Assembly: GCA_965153355.1 (NCBI GenBank)
Contig: OZ231126.1
Coordinates: 21,204,001 to 21,268,000 of the forward strand
Direction: 5' to 3'
From: Flaccisagitta enflata
Taxonomy: Eukaryota; Chaetognatha; Sagittoidea; Aphragmophora
Length of the DNA: 64,000 nucleotides
Shown here: piece by piece, positions 51,839-64,000 of the stretch
Position numbering within the stretch: position 1 is the stretch's first letter
Layout of the letters: every line of letters starts with the position of its first letter
Notes under the pieces: model-generated
Told to the model about the DNA's origin: nothing
Databases searched by the model: none
Seen by the model: the letters and a program-made list of their open reading frames with translations, nothing else
Program-made: the position numbers and the translations under genes

Positions 51839-52202
51839 GGGTCTGTTGGTCTCTCGCTGAAGTATTTCAAAGAAAAGTTGCCTCGGCATCGGCAGGGGGA
51901 GGGATGCACAAGGGCCAAAATTGGTCAAATTCATCTGTACTGAATACAGAGACAGAATAACAACACTACAGACAGACGGAAACAAATACTGCAACAGAGA
52001 AATTTCAAGACTACTCTCTTTGTTTTATAGGTCAAACAAGTCATGATATTCTCGAAAATGTTTCTTATAAAACTTGGAAAGAAGTTTGACTGGATTTGAA
52101 ATGAAAACCTGTTTGTTTAAAACAAAACTATCGCATTGAATGCATAAAGTTTGGTAACAGGAATAAGAAATTGTTATCTAACTTTTTATACGTCGTTGCA
52201 CT
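51839..52202. other. Unique spacer between duplication copies 2 and 3
   Basis: 364 bp with no counterpart elsewhere in the window; joins a truncated family 2 arm to the edge of a former (TC)n tract (CACTCTCCACCTACTCAG). Confidence 0.85.
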
Positions 52203-52527
52203 CTCCACCTACTCAGTGTCTCACATTCTGAAGAGGCATTCCCAGCACGTCCTTTACCCTTGACCCTCTGGGCGTGCATGACAACTGCATTTTTCGTGTG
52301 CGCGTTTCAAACCCACACAATTGCGAGTTGATGCTGATGTTGAACTTACCATCTTCATTCTCTGCATTTGCTAGGTTTTACATCTGCAATCACTTGAACA
52401 ATAGTTAAAAAAGAGAAATGACCCTTCGATTCTTTGAACAACGCGAGTTCATTGTTAAAATGCCATCATCATTCTATTGACCCAAATCCGATATTCATGT
52501 TACTATTACTACCCTCAATCGCTTTTT

Positions 52528-52837
52528 AGATGCGTCCATCAAGAACTCATCGATATAAGAGGGTTTGTCCGTCCGTCCGTCTGTTGGTCCGTCCGTCCGT
52601 GCGTCCGTGCGTCCGTATGTCCGTCTGTTGCGCCTGTGCAAAAAACTCGTTTAACGGCTGTTTTTGGCCACGGTAAGATCCTATAACGAATCAAATGATA
52701 GACAATCATATTTTGAGAGCCTTCTCCACTACTTAGTCTTTGCATATGTTTATTTGTCCATCTGTCTCTCCATATGTGTCACATGCTCAATACATGCAGA
52801 GACACAGTCCGGAAGTATCGTTGCTCGGTCGGGCTTG
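52528..52837 (-). mobile_element. Family 3 element (copy 3)
   Basis: Same sequence as 44314-44623. Confidence 0.65.
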
Positions 52838-53213
52838 TTTTTCTATCAGTCATGACGTCGGCGATATTGCTCATTTTGTCTGACTTTGTTTTGGTCTCTG
52901 CCTGTCTTTCTGTCTGTCTGTCTGTCTGTCTGTCGGTCTGTCTGTGTCTGTCTTTCTATTTGTCTGTCTGTCTTTATCTTTTGGTTCTCTGTCAGTCTCT
53001 CTCTCTCTCTCTCTCTGAGAACGTCGACCTTTGGGGGTTCAGAGGTCTTTCTGGTTCCATTTCTTGGCGATCTCAAGCTGAGGAAAATGGTTGATTGCGG
53101 TCTTAGGATTGACTCCCGAAAAAACTTCCCCATGACCCAAAATGGATCATGAGAAAAAAAAATGGGGGAACGAGAGGAAAAAAGATATAAGGGTAAAAAG
53201 CAACAAGGCCGGA

Positions 53214-53345
53214 TACATGGCTACCCCAATAGCGTGCGGGCGGGCGGGGGCAGTGATATTGGGCAACGAAAGGTGCCTGATGAAATACGCCGAATGTACC
53301 GGCAGTGGGCACGCTTTCTAATCAACAGCAGGTGAAGCCAAACTA
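53214..53345 (+). mobile_element. Family 1 element, 3' truncated (copy 3; copy 2 counterpart at 45087)
   Basis: CAAGGCCGGATACATGGC start without tetranucleotide tract or terminal hairpin. A 50-bp A-rich tract (53358-53407) follows, only nine A long in copy 2. Confidence 0.5.
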
Positions 53346-53359
53346 ATGCACTGTAACAA

Positions 53360-53391
<32 letters not shown>

Positions 53392-53803
53392 AAAAAAAAA
53401 AAAAAAACGTGGATAACTAAACGTGGATAACTAAGGCATCAGTCCGGCCTGTATGAAGGAGAAGGGAGCGTCGAGCGAGGGGCCTTCGACATCATACTTG
53501 ATGGTTCCTAACACTGTTAGTAACAGTTGCGTCGGCAAATGCATGACATGACATGATTTTAACCTGATTCAAATGAAAAGATCAATGATAATTGTTTCGT
53601 GATCCATAATTTGTAGCTAAAAAAATGATCTTACTTTGTTGCATCATCGTCTTACTCTTTCATATCATACATGCGTTTCGTAAAGTAACTCTCTGGTAAA
53701 GAAAGGCAGAAAAAAAAAGGAAGATGAAAAAAAAGAAAGAAACCATCTGGACAGAAACACTATGTCTGAGTTAATTTGAATGTTTACATTTCTCATTTTC
53801 AAA

Positions 53804-53996
53804 CAAGGCCGGATACACGGCTACCCCGGTCGCGTGCGGGTGGGCAGGGGCTGTAATTGAGGTCACAAGATCATTTGGGCAGGAGCAGTGAGGCCAAAAA
53901 CCGCAAAACCCCCAAAAAAGTAAAGTGTGACGGATGGGCGGGCCGACCGACGGACGGACCGACACAGCGGGTTGTAGAGTCGCGTAGCACGCGACT
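53804..53996 (+). mobile_element. Family 1 element (copy 3)
   Basis: Ortholog of 28325 and 45646. At several positions it matches copy 1 rather than copy 2 (CCCCGGTCGCGTGCGGG, GTGAGGCC). Confidence 0.8.
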
Positions 53997-54214
53997 AAAA
54001 ATTGTGTCCCTGAAATAAAGATCTAGGCGGAGATACGAGATCTGCAATCATCAGTAAAACCTTTTTGTCAATATCAGCAAGCCAATAACCTTTGAATGTA
54101 AAGTTTCCTAATAAGATTAAGACTTCTAGAAAAAACGTACAGTGCTTTTTCCAGATGAGCAAAACAGAAAGAAGTCAAGAGAGATAGTGAGAAAGAAAGA
54201 GAGAAAGAAAAAAA

Positions 54215-54221
54215 AGAATGA

Positions 54222-54292
<71 letters not shown>

Positions 54293-54329
54293 GAAGAAAG
54301 AAAAAAGAAAAAAAAGAAAAAAAAAAAAG

Positions 54330-54371
<42 letters not shown>

Positions 54372-54395
54372 AAAAGAAGAAGAAAAAAAAAAAGA
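54215..54395. repeat. (GAAA)n with long A/G tract (copy 3)
   Basis: AAAG units, then GGAAGAAAG and a 70-bp A-rich tract; the layout resembles copy 1, not copy 2. Confidence 0.95.
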
Positions 54396-54598
54396 AAGAG
54401 AGAGAGAACAGAAATAAAGAAAAAGAAAGATAGAAAGAAAGCTCCGAGTTCTTCTCGTTCTCGCCTTCTCCATCATTATCAACGATTTGTATTCAAGGAT
54501 TTCTCGACCCTCCTTTCTTTTCCATAGCTTCTTCATTCTATCATGGTTCCAAATATCGTCCACATCGTCGTCCTCCGCGTCAAATATTCGACTTTGAA

Positions 54599-54925
<327 letters not shown>

Positions 54926-55139
54926 ATTGTTGTCCAAACAAATATTCTTTTAAACAACCTTCTCAAGCGGTCTACAGTGATTTGGGTTCCCTTTTTTTCC
55001 TACTCGTTTTGGGTGAGTTTGTGAGTGACTTTGATGGCTCACTAAGCAAATCTGACTGTCTGGTGATCATAAAGCAAATGTGGGCCTCATAAAAACTCCC
55101 TCTGACGACTTCATAAATGACAAAAGAGGAAAAAAAGAG

Positions 55140-55710
55140 AAGAAAAGATGGCTGGTCAAGAAGGAAGGGAAAGGGAAAAAATTGACCACGTCGGGGTGGG
55201 GGTGAAGGAAGGGAGATAAAGAAAGAAAGGGGAGGGGAAGAACTGACTATGTCAGGGTGGGAATGAAGGAAGGAAGATAAAGGAAGAAATGAAACGATGG
55301 CTGGTTAAAAAGGAAGGGAAGGGGAAAAATTGACCACGTTGAGTTGGGGATGAAAAAGGGAGATACAGGAAGAGATGAAAAGATGGATGGTCAGGCAAGA
55401 AGGGGAGGAAGGAAGGGGAAAAATTGACCACGTCGGGGTGGGGGTAAAGGAAGTGAGATAGCTGAAGAGGAGAAAGATGGCTAGTCAAGAAGGAAGGGAA
55501 GGAAGGAAGGGGAAAAATTGACCACGTCATGGTAGGGGTAAAGGAAGTGAGATAGCGGAAGAAGAGAAAGATGGCTAGTCAAGAAGGAAGGGAAGGAAGG
55601 AAGGGGAAAAATTGACCACGTCATGGTAGGGGTAAAGGAAGTGAGATAGCGGAAGAAGAGAAAGATAGCTAGTCAAGAAGGAAGGGAAGGGGAAAGATTG
55701 ACTATGTCGG
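55140..55710. repeat. About 85-bp minisatellite (copy 3)
   Basis: Nearly identical to 46880-47450. Confidence 0.85.
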
Positions 55711-56470
55711 GATGGGGAAAAAGGAGGGGGAGAGATCGATGATATCGGCGCAGTTGCGGGGAGAAATTTTTTTCTTTCAAGAGGTCATAAACGAAATAGT
55801 TTAAGGAGGGGTAAGAAATTCATCGAGTATGTTCGAAAAAGTTGAAGAAAGATTTACACAACCTTTGAGAAGCGGGGAGGGGGGGGGTACTGTTGGTCAA
55901 AGGATGATAATGAATGCTTTCAACGTGTGGAAGCAGAACATCTAAGAAAAAAAGTGAATACACGCTTGTCCATATAACATAAATGGACGAATGTAAAAAT
56001 AAAAAAAGCCCAATAAACCAAACAATGCCCATAAGCGCAACAGTCGCATAATCCGTATGATAAGCTTGACAGCGTGATAAGTATGCTTGGCTTGACAGCT
56101 GCACACTTCAAACGACTTGAATTGCGTGCTAGACATTAAACTATCGATGTTAAAGACAGAGGGATGGCCCGCCTGACGGACCAGGCGACCTAGTAACATG
56201 CTCATTCACGTACACGCAAACAAATAGAATGGAACAGCGTGGACAAAGAAAGGGAGCCAACAAAGACTTGAGGCGCAAAAAAGTAAAGGAGCCAAAAAAG
56301 TCTCTAAGAGTAGAGGAGTGCAAAAAAAGAGATGGAGCCAAAAACTCTCTCTCTCTCCGATGCACACGTAAAAAGGTCGGTAAACGATTTGGAGGGAAAA
56401 AGAGGTGAAGAACTTTGATGAAATGAATAGAAATGACTGGAAAAGAGGTGGGTAACAAAAGAGGTTAGAA

Positions 56471-56705
<235 letters not shown>

Positions 56706-57265
56706 ATAAAAGATGGAAAAAGAGGGAAAATTATTTGGAGATGGGATAGGAGAGAAAAGAAAGAGTACAACTTGGACAGGGTTGAAGGCAAGTAGTAGGC
56801 AAGGAGGACGAAGATCACAACGAGGACAACAACAAGGACAACAACGAGGACAACAACGAGGACGAGGACGTCACCGAGTTTGAGGAAGAGGGCGAAGCCA
56901 TTGGTATGCATGTTCATGTCTATGAAGTCCCGGGCACTGCCTTCCAAACGAGAAATGACTTTGAAAAAAAAAATGGAGGCGAGAAAAAAAAAACACGAAA
57001 AAAAATGGAGAGGAAATGAGAAATTTTGTAAGGTGAGTCTGGAAGCTGAAGGAAATGAAATCGGATAATTTTTTCTTCTTTATTTCGGTTAGATTTTTGG
57101 ATTATAATGCAATTCTCTGATTTTGACTTGGAGAAGAGAGACAGAGAAAAAAAAAAGAAAAAAAAAAAACCCGAAATATTACCTGCGAAATCGTTATGAT
57201 GACGTTGTATGATCTTTATATGAAGATAGTATTTTTTTTATATTGATCTTGATATTGTAAGTTAA

Positions 57266-57793
57266 CAAGTCATCCAAGGATTGCATATGGTCAGCGGTAC
57301 ACGATACCCTGCTTGGAGTGATCAACTGAAGAGATGGAGTGAGAGCAGGGCAGCGGCCCCAAAGGGCCGATGTCCTGTAGGACACAGGGGTGAATTTCCT
57401 TACGTCCTGAGAAGGCATATTTCAGGCCTTAAAGGCAATTTTCCATGATATTTAATGGGAGCTATGTATTTTCTACAAGTTATTGTCAATTTTCTATGTT
57501 ATTCAATGGGAATTTCATTTTTTTGTCAATTTTCTATGTTATTCGATGAAAAATGTGCATTTTTCTATTGTTTGTAAATTTTCCATGTTATTCAATGGGA
57601 AGTTTGCAAGTTGTAATGGGAAGTTTGCATTTTGTTATTTTCCCATGTTATTCAATAGAAATTTGAGAATTGAGAAGGTTCGGGGGGGGACAGACGGATG
57701 GACGGACGGACGGACGGATGGACGGATGGACGGACGTAAGGAAATTCACCCCTGTGTCCTACAGGACTTCGGCCCTTTGGGGCCGCTGCCCAA
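57266..57793 (+). mobile_element. Family 2 element, AT-rich interior (copy 3)
   Basis: Ortholog of 49091-49617, with a slightly different (GGAC)n tract at 57690-57735. Confidence 0.85.
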
Positions 57794-58018
57794 AAAGGTA
57801 AATGATATGATTGATATGACTGAGAATTCCAAAGAAAATACAAGCTATAGAGGGGTAGTTTGAATGCAATTGTTAACATCATGAAGAATTGGGAATGCAG
57901 AAGCCTATCTTATTTTCACTTGGCAAGAGAAATTCTTTTCTGGAGTCTTGAAAACAACAACAATTCTGTGGATTGAAATCGATGAATTATGAATATTTAG
58001 CGGCTCTTTGTTATCCAA

Positions 58019-58250
<232 letters not shown>

Positions 58251-58440
58251 AGGCGGAAAAGAGGAAGAGGGAAAGAAGGATAAGAGAGGAAAGATGCGGA
58301 GACATTCTTCATGAATTTCCAGACGGGGTTGACACTTATTCGCGCGAGCGGCCAAACTGATGATACGATACCATTTCGAAAAACAAAAACATCACCAATT
58401 CAATGCCTCTCTCTCTCTCTTCTTCTTCTTCTTCTCTTTT

Positions 58441-60265
58441 GGGCAGCGGCCCCGAAGGGGACAAAGTCCTGTAGCACACAAGGGACTTTCGTTTGTTTGT
58501 ACGTTTGTCTGTTTGTTCGAGATATTCCGTGGCGTTCCTTTATAACGTATTAAACCGTCAAAAATCGTTTCAAAAATGAAAAAAAGTGGATTATTGTAAC
58601 AAAAATTATGAATTTTTGTCACAAAAATGCTTAAAAAAGCCGTTTTGAAACGGGCGTTCTTATGCAGTTTTAAAACGATCTTATATTGTCGTTTCAAAAC
58701 CACAAGTATGCGCAACTTTTGAAACTAATTTTGAAGCATAGTTGCCGTTTCAGAACTTGCAATTCTAAAGTTTTAAAACCATGAAATTTTTGCGTTTCAA
58801 AACGCTTGAAAACAGCGCTAAAGTTACAGTCAGCAAGGGAGAAAATCTATATATCTTTGTATTCTTATCACCATTTTTACCGTTTTGAAAACGCAAAAAA
58901 TTGAAGTATTGAAACTAAGAAAAAATGCGTTTAAAGATTTAAACATGGTTATATGCTAGGTGGAACGATTTCCCTAACTTTACCCAAACTGAAACAAATG
59001 GAAGAGGGCCCCGTTAGCCCTCACTGACTGGCTAATATGCGCGCCACTCTTGGTTTTCCATAAAACTGAATCTGAAAGACATCCTTTTGGCCAGCGGCCC
59101 CAAAGGGGTTGATGACCTATGCTTTCATACATATGGGGAATTTTCTCCTCCTCCTTCTTCTCCTTCGTATCCCCCTTCCCCAAACCTTAAGGCCCATATC
59201 CCAACCCTGAGGTTTTTATCGCAGCCTCGAGGCCCAAATCCCAGACGTTAGGCCCAAATTCGATGGACGGACAAAGCAGGGTGTAGAGTTGTGTACCACG
59301 CGACTGAAAATGGGGCGAAACACTATGTGTTGCCATCAAATGCTTGCCGTCCTATTGTTGTTGAATTGTGACTCCATGTCACTTGTATTTTATGTAAATT
59401 TGCTAATGTGTAATGTTTTACTACTTTGGAGGACGTTACAAAAAGCTCGTTTTTTACAGTTTTGAAACTGCAAAAAATTGAAGTTTTGAAACTGCAAAAA
59501 ATTGAATTTATGAAACGTTTTTACAAGCAACTTTTTGACAGTTTCAAAACTGCAAAAAAATTGCTTATGGGTACGGCGATTTCATATTTCATAATTTCAC
59601 TGACACTGCCACTGCCACTGCCACTGGCTAGAGGTGAGAAAGAAATGTTATTTCAGTCATGTTTTCAAAAGCCCTTTTTATGCAGTTTTGATACTCCCAA
59701 AAAACGCGGTTTCAAAACGGCAACTATGCCTGCGTTTTGAAACCCTAGATTACAACCTCAAAAGGACGTTGTTGTATGCATAAATGATTTTTTGGACGTT
59801 TTGAAACTGCTGCATACTAGGAGTTTTGATACGTCGTTCCCCTATTTGGGACGATAATGCCATAATAACGCCAACGGAATAACTGGTTTGTTCTTCCCCC
59901 CAGGCCCTCTCAGGCCTAAAATCTGCCCTCTTAGGCCTAAAATCTGCCTTCTTAGGCCTGAAATCTGCCCTTTCAGGCCTTGAATCTACCCTCTCAGGCC
60001 TAAAATTTATCCTGAAACTTGTAATCTCAAGCCTTGAATTTGCCTTCTCAGCCCTTTTAGATTCAAGGCCTGAGAGGACAGATTTCAGGCCTGAGAGGGT
60101 CTGGGGGGCGGACGGATGGACAGACGGACCAACAAACGAAAGTCCCCTGTGTTCTACAGGACTTTGTCCCCTTCGAGGCTACTGCCCTGCCTCTCATTCC
60201 GACTTACAACCATGCAAAGCAGGGCAACGGGTATCGCTGACCAAGTATTACCCTTGGGCGACCTG
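58441..60265 (-). mobile_element. Family 2 element interrupted by the hAT-like insertion (copy 3, complete)
   Basis: GGGCAGCGGCCCCGAAGGGG at 58441; insertion 58519-59885; the left arm resumes, then the right arm to about 60190, and the 5' end CAGGTCGCCCAAGGG at 60265 on the minus strand. Confidence 0.8.
58519..59885. mobile_element. Non-autonomous hAT-like element (copy 3)
   Basis: Same element as 50306-51664, flanked by GTTTGTTC (58511-58518, 59886-59893). Contains the nested chimeric element at about 59090-59310. Confidence 0.85.
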
Positions 60266-60469
60266 TTTTCTTTTCTCTTCGGCTCCCTTATTCTGCTCTG
60301 TTTTCTCTCTTCTGCTGTCTCTGCTTTCTTCTTCTATGTTCATTCTCAGGCTTTCTTTATTTGCTTGGTAGATTTTTCCTCCGCAGCTCTGCCTCAAGGA
60401 AGATGCCAAATCTGTCGTTGATTAACGCACTTCCACTTGGATGAGAAATTCTTTGGGTTTTGGGAGAAA

Positions 60470-60639
60470 CAAAGCCGGATACTCGGCTACCCCAGTCGCG
60501 CAGGGGCAGTGATGGAGAGGGTCACTCGGGCATTTGGGAAGGAGCAGTGAATTAAAAAAGCTCATGTATGGGGACCGTCCAACCAACCGACCGAGCGATC
60601 GACCGACATAGCGGGGTGAAGAGTCGCGTAGCCCATAAA
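60470..60639 (+). mobile_element. Family 1 element, decayed 3' end (copy 3)
   Basis: Ortholog of 33106-33271; start CAAAGCCGGATACTCGGC. Confidence 0.65.
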
Positions 60640-60976
60640 GAAAAAAACAGATGAAGGGGAAAACTGTATTTGAATTCAAGGACAATATATAATGATATAG
60701 GTTTGTTCCTTTTCTATCGAAAAGTAGGCAACTTCAAAGTACGGTATCAAAACACGTGACCATTGACTAATCAGTTTTCCCATATCACCCGCCAATAACA
60801 ACTCATCCATTCCCACCCCCTTTTGCGCGACCATCTCTATGCTCTGCGTGACCGTCTGCCCCACGATCGAGTATTCCATCGCGGTCTCTTTGATTTCCGT
60901 TGACCCTCCACAACCCCCATCAAACCCGCCAAGCGTTCTGTATTGTCTCTTTCCACTCAATAATGGCAACCAATAA

Positions 60977-60979
<3 letters not shown>

Positions 60980-61033
<54 letters not shown>

Positions 61034-61040
61034 TCTCTTT
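60980..61040. repeat. (TC)n microsatellite
   Basis: About 24 TC units and a degenerate tail. Confidence 0.94.
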
Positions 61041-61606
61041 ATCCACTAGACCAAGACTGTCCGCCATGCTAAATATGGAAAGGAATCAGTGGGTAGAGAA
61101 AAAAAAAACACGAAAAAAAACAAACCCCCCATAAACAAAAAACAACAAACAAAAACAAACACGGAAAAAGATATATTCAAATTACTCTCTCCTATAATTG
61201 GCTGAAGGTGTACATCTATCAAACGTAAGCCAATTGATCATTCTTGGTTACATTAGTGTCACGACAGTATATCATTTGTAGAAAAAAATCCCTCCCTCCT
61301 CCCTTGTTGCATTGCGTTTGCTGGTACGTTGCGTTTCTCATTTTCTTCCATTCTCCTTAACATCTTCTTCCCTATCAGCTTGTTCTTTTTTTTCCCTCTT
61401 TTTCTTCTTCTTTCTCATCCTATTTTCGGCTCCGGTCTCAGTCTTCGGCTTGCGAGTGAGATGCGAGTGTGAATTTGCGTCTCTGCCGAATTTATTCCCA
61501 CCTAATGTAATTTGTCACGATATCGTTGTGAGTTATGAAAGAAAACGCGGCATAAAACGCAGAGGAAGAAAGAAAGAAAAGAAAAACGGCGGAGAGCATC
61601 TACAAC

Positions 61607-61805
<199 letters not shown>

Positions 61806-61834
61806 GGCAAAGGACAAGAAGTCAATAGAGGAAC

Positions 61835-62200
61835 TGGTGCATTACGCCGATTCAAGAACACTTTTTTTCATTCCACAGTAGCTACAATGGGCTAGAAATG
61901 TTGAATTTCATTAGTATAATGTGCCCTGAAAATTTCAGGATGATAAATAACCGAAACCAAAAAGCATATGGACCTTGGAGTATTTAAAAAGCGGTAAAAG
62001 GCGTTTCTTTTGCATTTTTATGCATTATCTCGATAAAGACCCGGGAGAAACCTGTGTAGCAGCATGAAATTTGACATGGGCTGACTATCTATAAATTATT
62101 ATGACTCAGTTGTGCTTTTGAGGCAGAAATTTTGTACAATTAGACCACAAAACAGATTTTTTCATCACTTTTTCCGTAAGCAGCAAAAAAAAGAAAAAAA
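61835..62200. other. No gene seen
   Basis: Single-copy DNA outside the duplication. Confidence 0.4.
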
Positions 62201-62204
62201 AATA

Positions 62205-62211
62205 TCAACAA

Positions 62212-62255
<44 letters not shown>

Positions 62256-62330
62256 GCAGCAATGACAACAACAACAACAGCAACAATGACAACAACAACA
62301 GCAACAACGACAACAACGACAGCAACAACG

Positions 62331-62382
<52 letters not shown>

Positions 62383-62383
62383 C
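62205..62383. repeat. (CAA)n microsatellite
   Basis: CAA triplets with CAG, CGA and ATGA interruptions. Confidence 0.96.
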
Positions 62384-62389
62384 TTACCT

Positions 62390-63060
62390 GCTGTCTTTAT
62401 CTTTATCAATGCCGACTATGATTGAACAAGACAAATACCATGGCGACCATGACGCGCTTTTGAAACAACGATGCCAGTGCTAAGGAATTTACGTTTATGC
62501 TAATGTTGACAATGAGAGCCAAGATAGCAAGGCATTCCAAACTAACATAACATCAGCGTAAAACCAATGTTTAATTTCGTCCATAAGAGTTAGTTTCCTT
62601 TACGGTTATGTTGATAGTATCCCCGTTTACACGCCGTCGACTTGTTAGAGAAAGCTGCTTTTAAATTCATCCTCGACAAAGGGGGAATTCAAAAGCTTCC
62701 GGACAAAGTGAAGGAAAATCGATCATGCGGCGGTTCCGCCACTCAGAATCAACTACGACAATGACTTCATGAATTAAGCTTTGAATGAACTCAGAGAGAG
62801 CTGTTACCACATGATGCGAGATTCCAAAGCAAGAAGCGATCGGCGGGAACTGGCAGAGCTTGTGCTTCATTCATTCATTCATTCATGGATTCCCTTTGCC
62901 AAGTAGCAGTATCAGAAGCGTGCTTTGGCCAAAGTGGACTCTACGTTCCGAAGATGCTGCGGTATTGCGAGCAAAGGGGTTATCCAGAGGAGAATGTGCA
63001 GAAGCTACATCAATTTTGCAAGTTCCAAGTCGTCTTTGTTCCATATCGTCAAAGCGTTGG
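62390..63060. other. Single-copy stretch, weak exon-like frame
   Basis: A plus-strand frame at about 62885-63067 has balanced amino-acid composition (for example CFGQSGLYVPKMLRYCEQRG). It lacks an ATG after the CATT repeat, has no domain I recognise, and ends at the hairpin element. Not called as a gene. Confidence 0.3.
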
Positions 63061-63065
63061 TTTTT

Positions 63066-63290
63066 AGTCGCGTGCTACGCGACTCTATAAGCCACTTTTT
63101 GGTCCGTCGGTTGGTCGGTCACAAACTTGTCTTAAAGGCTTTTTATTGAATTTTTCATGTTTTTGAGTAGTAGAGAAGAAGCTTGGAGTAGTAAAACACT
63201 ATTTTGACTGTCGTTATGAAAAAAAAGTCGTTTGTCTGTCTGTCTGCCTGGATTTTTTTGAAAGTGCCAACGCACATGACATAGGTCTAA
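63066..63290 (-). mobile_element. HINE-like hairpin element, family 1b
   Basis: Ends in AGTCGCGT-AGC-ACGCGACT on the minus strand, next to CTCTATAAGCCAC and a GGTC tract. The other end (GCCAACGCACATGACATAGG) matches 38230-38253. Confidence 0.65.
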
Positions 63291-63718
63291 CACCCCTCTC
63301 AAAATTAGGCGAACTGGGATCAGAACAAGTCTGTAAATGCTTCATAAATTACTTATAAAGAGTCTGAGTGTTAGGTTAACTTTAATATATGTAATTTCCG
63401 GCAGGGTTATACAAAAATTGTCCGAAGAATGTCAACCAATGACTCCTAATCTCTTCTTTCAATTAATACCATACTATTGTATTTTTGATGGAAGTTCCAA
63501 ATTGACCGGTGTAACCAACCTATTCGTCAATGGATTCAGTCGCTTTGTGGTGCTGCTCCTTATTCCCATTGCGTCATTGTTGCTTGGTAGTTATATAACA
63601 ACTCGGGAATGGCAGTTTTGGCCCAACTCATATGGGGAAAAATGAGAAAGTTTGCGCAGACTCTAGCTCATACGAAGATTTCTTGTCAAAATCAGTCAAA
63701 ATCTTCCACCCCATTTTT

Positions 63719-63855
63719 AGGTGCCCCATAGCACCTCTATAAGAGGCTCTGTCTGTCGGTTGGTCGGTCGGTTGGTCTGTAACGCTCGAGTTGAAAATCT
63801 CGAAAAGAGGCAAAAATCACTGGAAATGATTCAGAAATATGCTAGGATAATTTTT
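63719..63855 (-). mobile_element. Hairpin element unit, AGGTGC stem
   Basis: AGGTGC-CCCATA-GCACCT followed by CTATAAGAGG and a GGTC/GGTT tract. It is followed 137 bp later by a second unit with a different stem, so units are head-to-tail. Confidence 0.6.
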
Positions 63856-64000
63856 AGATGCGCCATAGCATCTCTATAAGTAGCTCTGTTAGTCCGTCCG
63901 TCCATCTTTCTGTCAAGCTCGAATGAAAAATCGCTAAAAATGTTTGAAATCAATAGAAAACTCATTTTGTTCATCATAAATGATAGCATATACATCATAT
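63856..64000 (-). mobile_element. Hairpin element unit, AGATGC stem, running off the window
   Basis: AGATGC-GCCATA-GCATCT then CTATAAGTAGC and GTCCGTCC. The 5' end was not reached before the window ends. Confidence 0.55.

Noticed and set aside
62885-63067. Plus-strand frame before the hairpin element
   Set aside because: No ATG, no recognised domain, short, and bounded by a CATT repeat and a mobile element.

Overview
This window is intron and intergenic DNA from an animal, very rich in repeats. Long (GA)n, (CA)n, (CATT)n, (GAAA)n, (GTT)n and (GAA)n tracts, several minisatellites and many short hairpin-ended elements make up much of the 64 kb. The only gene I can recognise is a partial posterior (Abd-B-class) Hox homeobox gene near the left edge, on the minus strand. 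Its homeodomain resembles the lophotrochozoan Post1/Abd-B types, so a lophotrochozoan or other marine invertebrate is a reasonable guess, but not proven. Nothing prokaryotic was seen.

Layout. 0-2.2 kb: hairpin-ended elements, then two homeobox exons with good splice sites; the last homeobox exon (residue 45 onward) was not found and should lie beyond the left edge. 2.2-22 kb: microsatellites, a GC-rich minisatellite open in several frames (8.8-9.8 kb), a 77-bp minisatellite (14.1-14.6 kb), and scattered TA-flanked MITE-like elements. 22.3-35.1 kb: copy 1 of a large segmental duplication. 35.1-41.6 kb: low-complexity single-copy DNA with long GAA tracts. 41.65-51.84 kb and 52.20-61.83 kb: copies 2 and 3 of the duplication; most of copy 3 repeats copy 2 in tandem (unit about 8 kb). 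61.8-64 kb: CAA repeat, plain sequence, and more hairpin elements at the right edge.

The most informative signal is a set of short non-autonomous elements that differ in sequence but share one architecture. They begin CARG followed by a small hairpin, carry a (CCGT/GGAC)-type tetranucleotide tract, and end in a strong hairpin followed by A's. Hairpin stems change on both arms together between subfamilies. The duplicated copies supply empty sites showing insertion into A-tracts with at most a few extra A's. This matches Helentron-associated (HINE-like) elements, but no Rep/helicase gene is present in the window. A 1.36-kb hAT-like element, with an 8-bp duplication and an array of mini-palindromes, sits inside one of these elements in copies 2 and 3.

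Almost all long open frames here are translations of simple repeats and are not reported as genes.
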